Of a stretch of DNA of 21,273 bases, positions 9,062 through 16,407 are shown piece by piece. The position numbers were made by a program, and so were the translations under genes. The notes beneath the pieces are model-generated. The model ran no database searches and was not told where the DNA came from. It was given only the letters and a program-made list of their open reading frames with translations. The DNA comes from Methanosarcina baikalica (GTDB lineage: Archaea; Halobacteriota; Methanosarcinia; Methanosarcinales; Methanosarcinaceae), in contig NZ_JAVKPK010000060.1 in assembly GCF_031461075.1 (NCBI RefSeq), positions 1-21,273 on the forward strand, given 5' to 3'. Each line of letters opens with the position of its first letter. The stretch's first letter is position 1.

Positions 9062-9208
9062 ATTTAAGTTTATTTAATCTACATGCTATCAACTTATAAG
9101 CTTAGGTTTATTTATTACTGAATTATTATTTAACTTGGATTTAATTTTTATTTTCTGAGTTAACTATTATTTAACCTTAAATTCAGTATCATTTAACTAT
9201 CATTTAAG
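9062..9208. repeat. Phased ATTTAAN repeats upstream of htpX
   Basis: Six copies of ATTTAA plus one base occur in this span. Four share a longer core WTNATTTAAS, starting at 9125, 9166, 9188 and 9199. The spacings are 41, 22 and 11 nt, close to whole helical turns. Two further copies start at 9062 and 9072, 10 nt apart. Such phasing suggests repeated binding on one face of the DNA or intrinsic curvature in front of the htpX gene. No regulator is identified. Confidence 0.4.
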
Positions 9209-9263
9209 ATGGATTTGGTTACTAGTTACGATTTAATCTACAAAGTAGTAGGCGGAACAAAAT

Positions 9264-10148
9264 ATGAAAAGAAAGTGGGAAAGGGACTTAGGACTTCAGG
9301 GACGGATGCTTTTCACAATGTTTCTACTGGCAGTAGTTTACCTTTTTTTCCTGGCATTTCTTACATACTATGGAACGCCTCCGGTCTTCATGATTTTATT
9401 CATCGGGCTTTTCATGGGTATTCAATACTTTTATTCGGACAAATTGGTTCTCTGGACAATGGGGGCACATGTAGTCTCTGAAAGTGAAGAACCACAGTTG
9501 CATGGAATGATTACCAGGCTCTGCGCAATAGCAGATCTTCCGAAACCGCAGGTGGCAATTGTCAGGACTCAGGTCCCAAATGCCTTTGCGACAGGCAGGA
9601 GCCCAAATAAAGCTGTTGTTGCAGTTACGACAGGGATTATGGATAAGCTCTCTCCAGCCGAGCTTGAGGCAGTGCTTGCCCACGAGCTGAGCCACGTCAA
9701 GAATAGGGATATGGCTATCATGACAATTGCCAGTTTCATCTCAACACTTGCCTTCTACTTTGTCCGTTACAGCCTTTACTTCGGAAACATGGGAGGAGAC
9801 AGGAAGAAAGAAGGCGGAAGTATTTTGCTTGTGTGGCTGGTTTCAATTGCAGTCTGGGTTGTCAGCTTCCTCCTGATTCGTGCCCTTTCCCGCTACAGAG
9901 AATATTCTGCAGATAGGGGTGCAGCCATTATCACCGGTCAACCGTCTGATCTTGCATCTGCTCTTATGAAAATAAGCGGGGTTATGGCCAGGGTCCCGAA
10001 TGAAGACCTCAGGAAAGTAGAGGGAATGAATGCCTTTTTCATTATCCCTGCAATCTCAGGTTCTTCTATAATGGACATCTTTTCCACTCATCCATCTGTG
10101 GAAAAAAGAATAGCCAGGCTCGAAAAGATGCAACAGGATATGAGTTAA
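9264..10148 (+). CDS. htpX: Zinc metalloprotease HtpX
   Basis: HtpX is a membrane-bound M48 zinc protease that degrades damaged membrane proteins. The 294-residue protein has two N-terminal membrane spans (about 15-34 and 39-57) and the zinc motif HELSH (140-144). Two further hydrophobic segments (about 153-172 and 186-207) precede EYSAD (213-217), whose glutamate should be the third zinc ligand. The C-terminal STHPSVEKRIARL is typical. All catalytic residues are present. The ATG at 9264 has an AGGCGG element about 8 nt upstream. It forms a likely operon with pspAB 45 nt downstream. Confidence 0.95.
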   Translation: MKRKWERDLGLQGRMLFTMFLLAVVYLFFLAFLTYYGTPPVFMILFIGLFMGIQYFYSDKLVLWTMGAHVVSESEEPQLHGMITRLCAIADLPKPQVAIVRTQVPNAFATGRSPNKAVVAVTTGIMDKLSPAELEAVLAHELSHVKNRDMAIMTIASFISTLAFYFVRYSLYFGNMGGDRKKEGGSILLVWLVSIAVWVVSFLLIRALSRYREYSADRGAAIITGQPSDLASALMKISGVMARVPNEDLRKVEGMNAFFIIPAISGSSIMDIFSTHPSVEKRIARLEKMQQDMS

Positions 10149-10184
10149 CTGATTATGAGCTAACAGGACATGAGTTAAACAAGG
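10140..10184 (+). repeat. Three 15-nt tandem units at the htpX stop codon
   Basis: ATGAGTTAA, ATGAGCTAA and ATGAGTTAA start at 10140, 10155 and 10170, exactly 15 nt apart. The first is the real end of htpX (Met-Ser-stop). The others repeat Met-Ser-stop in the same frame just before the pspAB Shine-Dalgarno sequence. This is a small tandem duplication of the end of the gene. Confidence 0.7.
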
Positions 10185-10193
10185 AGAAATTAA

Positions 10194-10811
10194 ATGGGCC
10201 TTCGTGATTTTATGGATGCGGTTCTCGGGAGGAGCAGTCTTCCGAAAGCAAAAAGCGACAAGCTCTTTGCAATTTCTACAGCCAGCATTACTCTGGAAAG
10301 CAATCTCGGTCTAAAACCATCAGGATTGGCAGGAATTTGCTTTAAGCCAATAGGAGCTTCAGCCTATGAATCCGCACGAAAGGAGATTCAGGAGCTTTTG
10401 GAGTACAGTTCAAAGGAAACGGAAACCGAATTCAGGCTGGAAAAAGACGAATTCAACTTCCTGTGGGCTATTTTTAAAGATCTGGACTTCGAAGACCTTG
10501 TTGCAAACATCCACCTGGTAAGCGAGACCCTTGAAGAACACGGCTTTGGCGAGCAGATCCTCTGTGCCATTTACAGGTTTGACAGCGAACCCGAAGCCGG
10601 AACAGCCGAACGTGAAGGAAAAGCCGGCGGCAGGAAAGTAGTTTACTGGATTTATAATTTTAAACAGGGAACCTATTACCCCTTTATTCCTCTTTCAGGA
10701 AAGCAGAGGGACAGTCCCTTTGAATTCAGGCTCAGGGCAGAAATGGAGAGGGAAATGCCTATCGAAAAAAATGTGGAAAAATGGTATCCTCTCTGGGGAA
10801 TTCCATTCTAA
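10194..10811 (+). CDS. pspAB: PspA-associated protein PspAB
   Basis: PspAB proteins occur next to HtpX or PspA in archaea and actinobacteria and are linked to the phage-shock type envelope-stress response; their biochemical role is not established. This one has 205 residues and no membrane span. It begins MGLRDFMDAVLGRSSLP, typical of the family, and ends with KWYPLWGIPF (196-205). A good Shine-Dalgarno AAGGAG sits 7 nt before the ATG. The pairing with htpX supports the assignment. A variable Glu/Gly-rich insert lies around residues 130-145. Confidence 0.87.
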   Translation: MGLRDFMDAVLGRSSLPKAKSDKLFAISTASITLESNLGLKPSGLAGICFKPIGASAYESARKEIQELLEYSSKETETEFRLEKDEFNFLWAIFKDLDFEDLVANIHLVSETLEEHGFGEQILCAIYRFDSEPEAGTAEREGKAGGRKVVYWIYNFKQGTYYPFIPLSGKQRDSPFEFRLRAEMEREMPIEKNVEKWYPLWGIPF

Positions 10812-10873
10812 AAAACGGTCATTTCAGTAAATTAAATTCGTTAGATTCTTAATTGAATTTATTTATATTGAGT

Positions 10874-11908
10874 TCACTTAATTGAGTTAAATTCTAAACC
10901 TTCAGCTTTAAGTTTATCCATGAGCTCTTCCGAGTATTCGGGCACCGAACCCGGTTTTGATGCCACATATGTCCCAAGGATACAGGCAATTGAAGCTGCT
11001 TTTGAAACTCCGTATCCTGAGAGGCAGGCGTAAAGAAAACCCGCAGAAAAAGCATCACCTGCTCCGACGGTATCCGCCACCTCTACAGGAGTGGTTTTTA
11101 CTTCCTCATAAATGCCTTTATGGTAAACAGCAGCTCCTTCAGGCCCTTTTGTTATGCAAATTATGGATATGCCAGGGTACCTGTCCGTAAGGAGGTGGCA
11201 GAGAGCTTTGTAGGGGTATCTGGTATCAAAAAGCAGGTTGGAAACAGTAGTAGCTTCTTCCTCGTTCATCTTGAGAATTGTGGAGTGGTTGAGGGAAGAT
11301 AATATCCATTCCTTGTGGTAGAACCCGGTTCTGAGATTTATGTCGTAGAAAAAATGTTTTGCCTTTATTTCCGAAAGCAGCCTTTCCAGAGTTTTCCTGT
11401 TTTCTTCCGACCTCTGGGCAAGCGTCCCAAAACAGAAAACGTCCCATTCCTCTCCCAAAAGAGCCCTAAATTTCGTCTCATCCGGCGTAATCGCGTCCCA
11501 GGCCACACTTTCTTTTATAGTAAAAATAGGGATTCCTTCATCCTCCAGTTCGACATTAACAGTTCCTGTTGGCATATTTTCATCGATTAAGACATATGAA
11601 GTGTCAATTTTCAGTTCTTTAGCTCTGGCAAGAAGAGTTTTTCCGAGCTCATCTTTCCCGACTGCCGTGATTACAGCCGGTTTTGCTCCCAGTCTTGAGA
11701 GATGGGCTGCAAGGTTAAGCGGAGCTCCTCCAAGGTGGGCCGAGCCTTTAATAACATCAAAAAGAGTTTCTCCGAATGTGAGGGCTTTAATCGGCTTAAT
11801 GTGAGTGGAATGAGCATTTTTGTCTGCATTGGAATAGTTTACGAATTTATTTTTTATACTAGTTTGACCTGTGAATACCGGCTCAGAAAATTTGAAGAAG
11901 CTGAGCAT
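10874..11908 (-). CDS. PfkB family carbohydrate kinase (fructokinase-like)
   Basis: PfkB-family kinases phosphorylate sugars with ATP. The 344-residue protein has the kinase domain from about residue 41 (KALTFGETLFD) to 325. The sugar-binding GGAPLN is at 60-65 and the signature GAGDAFSAG at 282-290, where D285 should be the catalytic base. The closest functional type looks like fructokinase, but substrate cannot be fixed from sequence. The first 40 residues are an unusual extension. The start at 11908 is well supported by a GGGAGG Shine-Dalgarno sequence 5 nt upstream, so the extension is probably real. Confidence 0.92.
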   Translation of the reverse strand: MLSFFKFSEPVFTGQTSIKNKFVNYSNADKNAHSTHIKPIKALTFGETLFDVIKGSAHLGGAPLNLAAHLSRLGAKPAVITAVGKDELGKTLLARAKELKIDTSYVLIDENMPTGTVNVELEDEGIPIFTIKESVAWDAITPDETKFRALLGEEWDVFCFGTLAQRSEENRKTLERLLSEIKAKHFFYDINLRTGFYHKEWILSSLNHSTILKMNEEEATTVSNLLFDTRYPYKALCHLLTDRYPGISIICITKGPEGAAVYHKGIYEEVKTTPVEVADTVGAGDAFSAGFLYACLSGYGVSKAASIACILGTYVASKPGSVPEYSEELMDKLKAEGLEFNSIK

Positions 11909-12123
11909 GAAATCCTCCCTTAGAACTATAAGTTAATGAAAAACCACATGCTTGAAATAGAGCACGGCCGGAAAGTAAAGAATCTGACTATAGTTCATCA
12001 CTATCAAACATTACTACCATTTGCAAAATGATGAAAAGAACCTTTTTCAAAACTTAACAAAATGGGATTATGATTATTGAGCTTCCTTGAAAGAAAGGGA
12101 TATAAGCTTATGGGAAGAGAAGG

Positions 12124-12480
12124 GAATACGCAGAGGCTTCAATATTTGATTCCGCAAATCATCCACGTGATAAAGCGTTGATTTCTTTTCTTTACGAGAC
12201 GGATTGCCGCACAGATGAGCTTTTAACAGGGTGATTAAGAATGTCAAATTTGATGATTGCGGCGCAATAGTAACACTTAACAGCAAGACGGGAGACAGGT
12301 CCTGCAGAATTTTCAGTTAAGCTCGTATATGCGGCAATGGGTTGAAAATCACCCAACAAAAGACAACAGAAAATGCCCACGCTGCCATGAACTAAATTCA
12401 GAATCTAGTGCCTATTGTGGGAAATGTTGATTGCCGTTGAAGAAGAAATACAGGCAAAGATCGAAAAAGATACCACATAA
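12124..12480 (+). pseudogene. Broken tyrosine recombinase (archaeal integrase) with C-terminal zinc ribbon
   Basis: Three successive frames give pieces of one archaeal phage-integrase-like protein. The first contains ANHPRDKALISFLYETDCR, where the arginine fits the first catalytic residue, and ends in TGA at 12232-12234. The second reads IKNVKFDDCGAIVTLNSKTG and ends in TAA at 12318-12320. The third reads YMRQWVENHPTKDN followed by a zinc ribbon, CPRC...YCGKC. A last shift gives a short acidic tail ending at 12480. With several shifts and stops, and no catalytic C-terminal Tyr block recognised, this is a remnant. It marks an old mobile or proviral insertion. Confidence 0.75.
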
Positions 12481-12498
12481 ATTGATCTAGTATTAACA

Positions 12499-12777
12499 GG
12501 TTACAAAAGTTACCAGTTACTTCAACAAGGTTTATTGCTCCTCAAAAAGCAGTAAACTTTAGAAAGTTGCAACTTTTAGAGAAAACTTTAGTTTTTAATA
12601 GTAAGAACCATAAAAGCAGCGTAACCTTTAGAAAGTTACAACAAAAATTAACCTGTGGTAAAAATTAGGGTTTTGGTATGCAAGATAATGAGTCAAGGAG
12701 ATAAGGTGAGGAGGGTTACAGTAACCCCATTAATTGCCATTTAGACTCATTGCTACTTGTCTTTTATTACTGTAACC
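12499..12777. repeat. Cluster of GTTAC/GTAAC motifs, some palindromic
   Basis: At least eight GTTAC or GTAAC motifs occur in 280 bp: 12500, 12509, 12516, 12621, 12635, 12715, 12721 and 12772. Two form palindromes: GTAACC...AGAAAGTTAC (12621-12639) and GGGTTAC-A-GTAACCC (12713-12727), a perfect 7+7 repeat. A related sequence at 12552 reads GTAAACTTTAGAAAGTTGC. The cluster lies directly after the broken recombinase, so it may be a leftover replication, attachment or operator region of that element. The role is inferred. Confidence 0.45.
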
Positions 12778-12796
12778 TCCTCTTTTCAATTTCATT

Positions 12797-12916
12797 TTAT
12801 TTTCTTCTTTCACCCAAACTTTCTTTTCTCGCTTTTGCCGTTTTTTTGTTTTTATTTGACACTTTTGCGGCTTCTACGGACTCTTGTAATGCTGAATCAT
12901 TTACTTTCTTACTCAT
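12797..12916 (-). CDS. Small basic hypothetical protein (39 residues)
   Basis: An ATG at 12916 is preceded by AGGTGAT, a good Shine-Dalgarno sequence, 4 nt upstream. It opens a 39-residue frame rich in Lys, Glu and Ala, beginning MSKKVNDSALQESVEAAK. The product would be a highly charged helix. A +1 shift near its end would allow about 30 more residues, so the gene may be intact and short, or frameshifted. It lies in the scar of a mobile element and could be one of its genes. No family recognised. Confidence 0.4.
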   Translation of the reverse strand: MSKKVNDSALQESVEAAKVSNKNKKTAKARKESLGERRK

Positions 12917-13056
12917 TTCCATCACCTACATAATTTTTTTAGTAATCAATGAATGGATTTCAACAAATAAATAAATTTTCAATGTTGCCATTTCATTCTT
13001 GTGCTTATTTTGTTATATTGTAAAAATTACTAACGAAAAAGTATCCGTTATATAGA

Positions 13057-13224
13057 ATGTTTATACTGTTCCCATCATGCCCTGGGAGAACTCCATATTC
13101 TTCAAGCAAAACGGACTGGGTACCTGTTTATGATGGGTATTTATCGTTTGCTGCCGCAATAAGAAACAAAGGATTTCCACGCCAACCAACCTCGGTAAAG
13201 CGCTTTAATATGTGTAAAAAATAA
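13057..13224 (+). CDS. Hypothetical 55-residue frame
   Basis: ATG at 13057 opens a 55-codon frame beginning MFILFPSCPGRTPY and ending KRFNMCKK. It has more Pro, Trp, Tyr and Gly than random AT-rich sequence would give (DWVPVYDGYLSFAAA in the middle), suggesting it is, or was, protein. TTATATAG lies immediately before the ATG, too close for a normal promoter of this start, and no Shine-Dalgarno sequence is seen. It may be an internal piece of a degraded gene. Confidence 0.3.
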   Translation: MFILFPSCPGRTPYSSSKTDWVPVYDGYLSFAAAIRNKGFPRQPTSVKRFNMCKK

Positions 13225-13554
13225 AGGAATTTTTCATATGCAAATGATCGTAAACTTTACCACAGTTAATATTATTATCTTTTTGTCTTGGGTCGCCTAT
13301 TGATTACCTAAAGTTGCCAATTGGCTGTCTAAATGAGATAGATAATTTGCCCGATCCCCGGGCGTCACACTTTTCTCTTCTACTTAATGGCTCTCCATCA
13401 GAGTCACTCATGAAACGCTGATTTTCGTTGCAAGACAGAGTGATCAGGCAGGTTTGTATGTCTCACTTCTTGAGTCCGGATACTCGATGTATTTTGCACT
13501 TATCGCAAAGGACTCCAAGCCGTTGAGGACTATCGAGGCATTGTCTGTGGGGAC

Positions 13555-13884
13555 ATGTCCACACTTGCAGGTGCAGCAGGGAAAGTTACAAAAGCAGATC
13601 TACAAGCAAGCGCAAGAGTGCTTGTGAATAGGGTAACAGGTAAACAAGAAACACGCCCTGAATCAATAATTGAGCTTAAGCGTGCTGTTAAGTCAACACC
13701 TAAGAATGTTGTTGATGCCATACTTGGTACACCTGGGAGCTTACCAACTGTTCAGAAGATCCACTTGCCAAACGACGTCAGAAGGATGCCCAAAAGTATC
13801 AGGATGAACCTAAAGGCAACTCAATACAGGAAATTTAGACTGCTTATTTTTCAGTATTATAAAAAACGTACTAAATCTTATTAG
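13555..13884 (+). CDS. Hypothetical protein, possibly a gene fragment
   Basis: A 109-residue basic frame starts at ATG 13555 without a Shine-Dalgarno sequence. It is open about 85 nt further upstream (reading AVEDYRGIVCGD before the ATG), so the true 5' end may be missing. An overlapping frame over about 13430-13620 also reads protein-like (QAGLYVSLLESGYSMYFAL), hinting at an ancient frameshift in one larger gene. No domain is recognised. The surrounding region is otherwise decayed mobile-element sequence. Expression is doubtful. Confidence 0.4.
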   Translation: MSTLAGAAGKVTKADLQASARVLVNRVTGKQETRPESIIELKRAVKSTPKNVVDAILGTPGSLPTVQKIHLPNDVRRMPKSIRMNLKATQYRKFRLLIFQYYKKRTKSY

Positions 13885-14027
13885 TAGCAGAGGTTAGCTA
13901 CTTATAAATCGATTGAGTAATATTAATCTATTTATATTAAATTTATTTGGATTAAAATGTGTTTTATTTAATTTAGTCTGTATATGTGGTCGACTCGAAC
14001 GGCCGAATTCTTATACGGGGGTAAAAG

Positions 14028-14366
14028 ATGAATAGGAAATTGACAGCTTCTTTGCTAGTACTATGCTTGGCTTTTTCTGTTGGATTCGCACATGCAAAAC
14101 CTTGTGAACCCACAACATTTTCTAATGTTTCATCTGATACGTTTGAGTGCATGAAGACAAAGCTTCAGGACTATGGTATTTATGTCCCGCCGGGAAACGA
14201 GGGAGAACTTTCTAGTAAAGGGATTGTTGCGCATTTCTTATGGGATGGAAAGTCCACTCTAACCATCAAAGTTACGGATAAACCAGATTTTGTCAGCTGC
14301 AAAACCGCAGACAACGAACTAAAAAAATTCGTAGACGAATGCCAAGTTTCGAGAGAAAAGGCTTAG
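14028..14366 (+). CDS. Small secreted protein with four cysteines
   Basis: This 112-residue protein has a clear signal peptide: MNRKLTASLLVLCLAFSVGF with a cleavage site probably after AHA (residue 23). The mature part of about 89 residues has four cysteines (26, 41, 91, 105), suggesting two disulfides and an extracytoplasmic location. No family recognised. A GGGGG-containing Shine-Dalgarno sequence (TACGGGGGTAAAAG) precedes the ATG. The Ala-x-Ala cleavage site and compact Cys-stabilised form resemble small bacterial periplasmic proteins, so lateral transfer is possible but not shown. Confidence 0.75.
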   Translation: MNRKLTASLLVLCLAFSVGFAHAKPCEPTTFSNVSSDTFECMKTKLQDYGIYVPPGNEGELSSKGIVAHFLWDGKSTLTIKVTDKPDFVSCKTADNELKKFVDECQVSREKA

Positions 14367-14548
14367 GTTAAGAGTATGTGAAAAAGAACTGAATAAGAAA
14401 CTTATAATATTTTCTGGATTTTATATTGACTGCGCTCAATTGCCAGTGAAATTAATTGTAAATTTTGGCGATCCCAGAAGATATTAAAAATTCTCCTCTT
14501 TTGAGTTATCAAGTGAGTTATCAACGCTGAAAAGTCTAGATAATTAAG

Positions 14549-14678
14549 GAGTTGATCCCAAAACTCAAAAGTTGCCTTTTTAACCTTTCGGTTTGAGTAT
14601 CTAATCAAGTTCCTGATCCTGGATATAATCCTAAAAATATTAAATAATTAAGAACAGGAAGGGTTTTGGGATCAGCTC
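14549..14678. mobile_element. 130-bp element with 18-bp terminal inverted repeats (MITE-like)
   Basis: The left end GAGTTGATCCCAAAACTC (14549-14566) matches the reverse complement of the right end GGGTTTTGGGATCAGCTC (14661-14678) at 16 of 18 positions. The 94-bp interior is AT-rich and encodes nothing convincing. Size and ends fit a miniature inverted-repeat element derived from an insertion sequence. No clear target-site duplication is visible. The parent element is not in the window. Confidence 0.55.
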
Positions 14679-14738
14679 TTCATAAAATAATGGGAATTTT
14701 TCATAAATCAATAACTATCGATAACATTCACAGAAAAA

Positions 14739-14747
14739 TTATATATA
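14739..14747 (+). promoter_or_regulatory. TATA box for the MC1 gene
   Basis: TTATATATA, preceded by the purine-rich AGAAAAA, would place transcription start near 14770. That leaves a leader of about 25 nt containing the AAGGTGATC Shine-Dalgarno sequence (14784-14792). Confidence 0.6.
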
Positions 14748-14794
14748 CTTAGAAACTTAATCAGTATCTAACAACTAATTTGCAAGGTGATCTT

Positions 14795-15079
14795 ATATCT
14801 GACCTGAGAAATTTTGTTTTACGAGACGAAGACGGCAATGAGCATGGAGTTTTCACGGGGAAACAGCCTCGTCAGGCTGCTCTGAAAGCTGCAAATAGGG
14901 GCACTGGAACCAAATCAAAACCTGATACTATTCGACTAAGGGAACGCGGGACAAAAAAGATGCACGTTTTCAAGGCATGGAAAAGCATTGTCAAAGCCCC
15001 AAAAAATAGACCTGCCTGGATGCCGGAAAAAATCAGTAAGCCCTTTGTCAAGAAAGAAAAAATAGAAACAATTGAATAA
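14795..15079 (+). CDS. Chromosomal protein MC1 (apparent ATA start)
   Basis: MC1 is the small monomeric architectural DNA-bending protein of Methanosarcina, acting where other archaea use histones. The frame matches known MC1 from end to end: RNFVLRDEDGNEHGVFTGK, then KQPRQAALKAANRG, RLRERGTKK, then NRPAWMPEKISKPF. MC1 starts Met-Ser-Asn-Thr-Arg-Asn; here the aligned codons are ATA-Ser-Asp-Leu-Arg-Asn. With ATA as start the mature length is 93 residues, the family length. The Shine-Dalgarno AAGGTGATC (14784-14792) is correctly spaced for ATA at 14795. The only other start is TTG at 14780, which lies before the Shine-Dalgarno sequence and would add five residues absent from the family. The identity is secure; the start is uncertain. 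Confidence 0.9.
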   Translation: MSDLRNFVLRDEDGNEHGVFTGKQPRQAALKAANRGTGTKSKPDTIRLRERGTKKMHVFKAWKSIVKAPKNRPAWMPEKISKPFVKKEKIETIE

Positions 15080-15081
15080 GG

Positions 15082-15150
15082 GGTTATTCTCCGGCTGCCG
15101 ATGAGGTTTTCAGGGTAAGCCTGGAATAATCTCCACGTTGTCTATTTTTT
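15082..15150 (+). terminator. Possible terminator after MC1
   Basis: GGTTATTC (15082-15089) pairs with GAATAATC (15124-15131) over 8 bp with one G-U. The run CTATTTTTT follows at 15142-15150. The loop is long, so this is a moderate call. Confidence 0.35.
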
Positions 15151-15270
15151 AAACGCTTCTAGAAAGGATATGAAGGCAGTGTATAACTTAAATGCGGAAG
15201 ATCAGAAAAAGGTGTTTTAGAAAATAGAAAAAAATCATAAAACTATTTGAAATGAGTTTTCATAATTCTG

Positions 15271-15489
15271 TTAATTTTGATTTTTGCATTCTATTCCAAC
15301 TTTATGAGTTATTCCAGCTATTTTAACTTTACAAAAAACATCAAACTCATTTTTGGCTCCCAAACGGGCAATTTCAATGTTATTCTTTTCAATCTTTGAA
15401 TTTTTCAAATGCTCATTTTTCAACGAAGCTGAGTAAACGCTTTCAACAAAATCTTCTAATTCTTGCCCTGCCTCTTGACACACAGACAT
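15271..15489 (-). pseudogene. Truncated PD-(D/E)xK nuclease-like fragment
   Basis: The 72-residue frame starts at ATG 15489 with GGAGG 3 nt upstream. After a helical N-terminus (ELEDFVESVYSASLKN) it reads NEFDVFCKVKIAGITHKVGIECKN. The Asp, then a beta-hairpin, then ECK, match the catalytic core order D...ExK of restriction-like nucleases such as the Mrr group. The frame stops three codons after this strand, where the family would continue for at least 60 more residues. It is therefore probably the 5' piece of a broken nuclease gene, although a tiny product could still be made. Confidence 0.5.
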
Positions 15490-15822
15490 ATTCCTCCGAT
15501 GCAGGTCTTACAACCTACTTCTGGCATATTTACCATTATTAGAAGAAGTTTGATACTACCTCAGAGACCTTAGGGGTTGATCCCTTACCAGAAGAATCTT
15601 TCAAGGCAATTCCGAGAGCGGTTTCAGGGGTTGACAGAAATATATTTTTTATATTTAAGCAGGTATTTTTCAGGAGGAAAATATTTTCGAGAAAGTTATC
15701 TTCAAATTCTTTTTGGGGTAAGGATTTTTAACAATCATTTTCGAACTCGGTAATTCCTGAATTTTTAGTTTGAGCATAAGATCTCGAAATATTTTTTATT
15801 TCCAGGTTGTATTAGGTTGTAT

Positions 15823-16407
15823 ATGTCAGAAGCATACTGGAAAAAGGTTTCAGGAGAAAATATACCTTCGAGTCTGGACTTATATCCTGTAATTTACGAA
15901 TATTTACATCGCGGCTACAAAATTCTCGACATCGGATGCGGTTTCGGAAAAGTTACCCTGAAACTCGCTTCCCTCGGATATTCGGTTACCGGGATAGATA
16001 TAAATTCGGAGGCTATCAGGCTTTCAAAAGCTGCTTCAGAAATCCTTCAGCTGTATGGAAGGATGACCTGGAAAGCTGAGTTTGAAATTGGAAATGCTTC
16101 AGAACTTCCTTTCTCTGCACAAAAATTCGATCTTGTAGTGATGCAGGCTGTTTTAACCTCCGTGCCTGATGCACAGGAAAGGAAAAAGATAATACAGGAA
16201 GCCTGCAGGGTCCTGAAACCTGAAGGTTACCTTTACCTTGTGGAATTCGATCAAAACTGGCACCTCAAACTTTACAGAAGCCGATACCTCCAAGATTTTC
16301 CGATTACAAAAGAAGAAGGCTCTTTCCTTGCCCTGAACTCCAACACAGGAGAAATCGAGTATATTGCACATCATTTTCCGAAAAAGAACTGGTGTGTCTG
16401 CTGGTAA
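15823..16407 (+). CDS. Class I SAM-dependent methyltransferase, frameshifted near its end
   Basis: This enzyme family transfers a methyl group from S-adenosylmethionine. Numbering from the ATG, the SAM-binding motif I is ILDIGCGFGKV (34-44), the acidic ribose-binding loop is GIDIN (57-61), and later motifs (ASELPF, then ACRVLKPEGYLYLVEF) are present. The frame ends at 16407 with an atypical tail (KKNWCVCW). Adding one T in the T4 run at 16374-16377 restores a natural end (KELVCLLVNCEFDIDYFRIEELK...) stopping at 16503-16505, about 228 residues. It is thus a one-base frameshift, a sequencing slip, or a switchable tract. A TTG two codons upstream is an alternative start. Substrate unknown. Confidence 0.8.
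   Translation: MSEAYWKKVSGENIPSSLDLYPVIYEYLHRGYKILDIGCGFGKVTLKLASLGYSVTGIDINSEAIRLSKAASEILQLYGRMTWKAEFEIGNASELPFSAQKFDLVVMQAVLTSVPDAQERKKIIQEACRVLKPEGYLYLVEFDQNWHLKLYRSRYLQDFPITKEEGSFLALNSNTGEIEYIAHHFPKKNWCVCW

Noticed and set aside
9396..9695. Minus-strand frame over htpX
   Set aside because: Antisense shadow of a clearly conserved gene.
12074..12380. Two minus-strand frames over the integrase relic
   Set aside because: They are shadows: the plus strand reads as recognisable recombinase pieces here.
12750..12974. Plus-strand hydrophobic frame of 74 codons
   Set aside because: It is antisense to the small basic frame with a good Shine-Dalgarno sequence. Its Phe/Leu richness follows from T-rich DNA and it has no ribosome site.
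13989..14010. GTCGAC, CGGCCG and GAATTC within 22 bp, like a cloning polylinker
   Set aside because: The flanks are continuous archaeal-like sequence with a promoter and Shine-Dalgarno sequence for the next gene, and no vector sequence was recognised; chance is the simpler reading.
14402..14608. Minus-strand 68-codon frame
   Set aside because: It starts inside the inverted-repeat element and crosses its left end; composition follows AT-rich DNA and no Shine-Dalgarno sequence was found.
16153..16374. Minus-strand frame over the methyltransferase
   Set aside because: Antisense shadow; the plus strand carries the conserved motifs.
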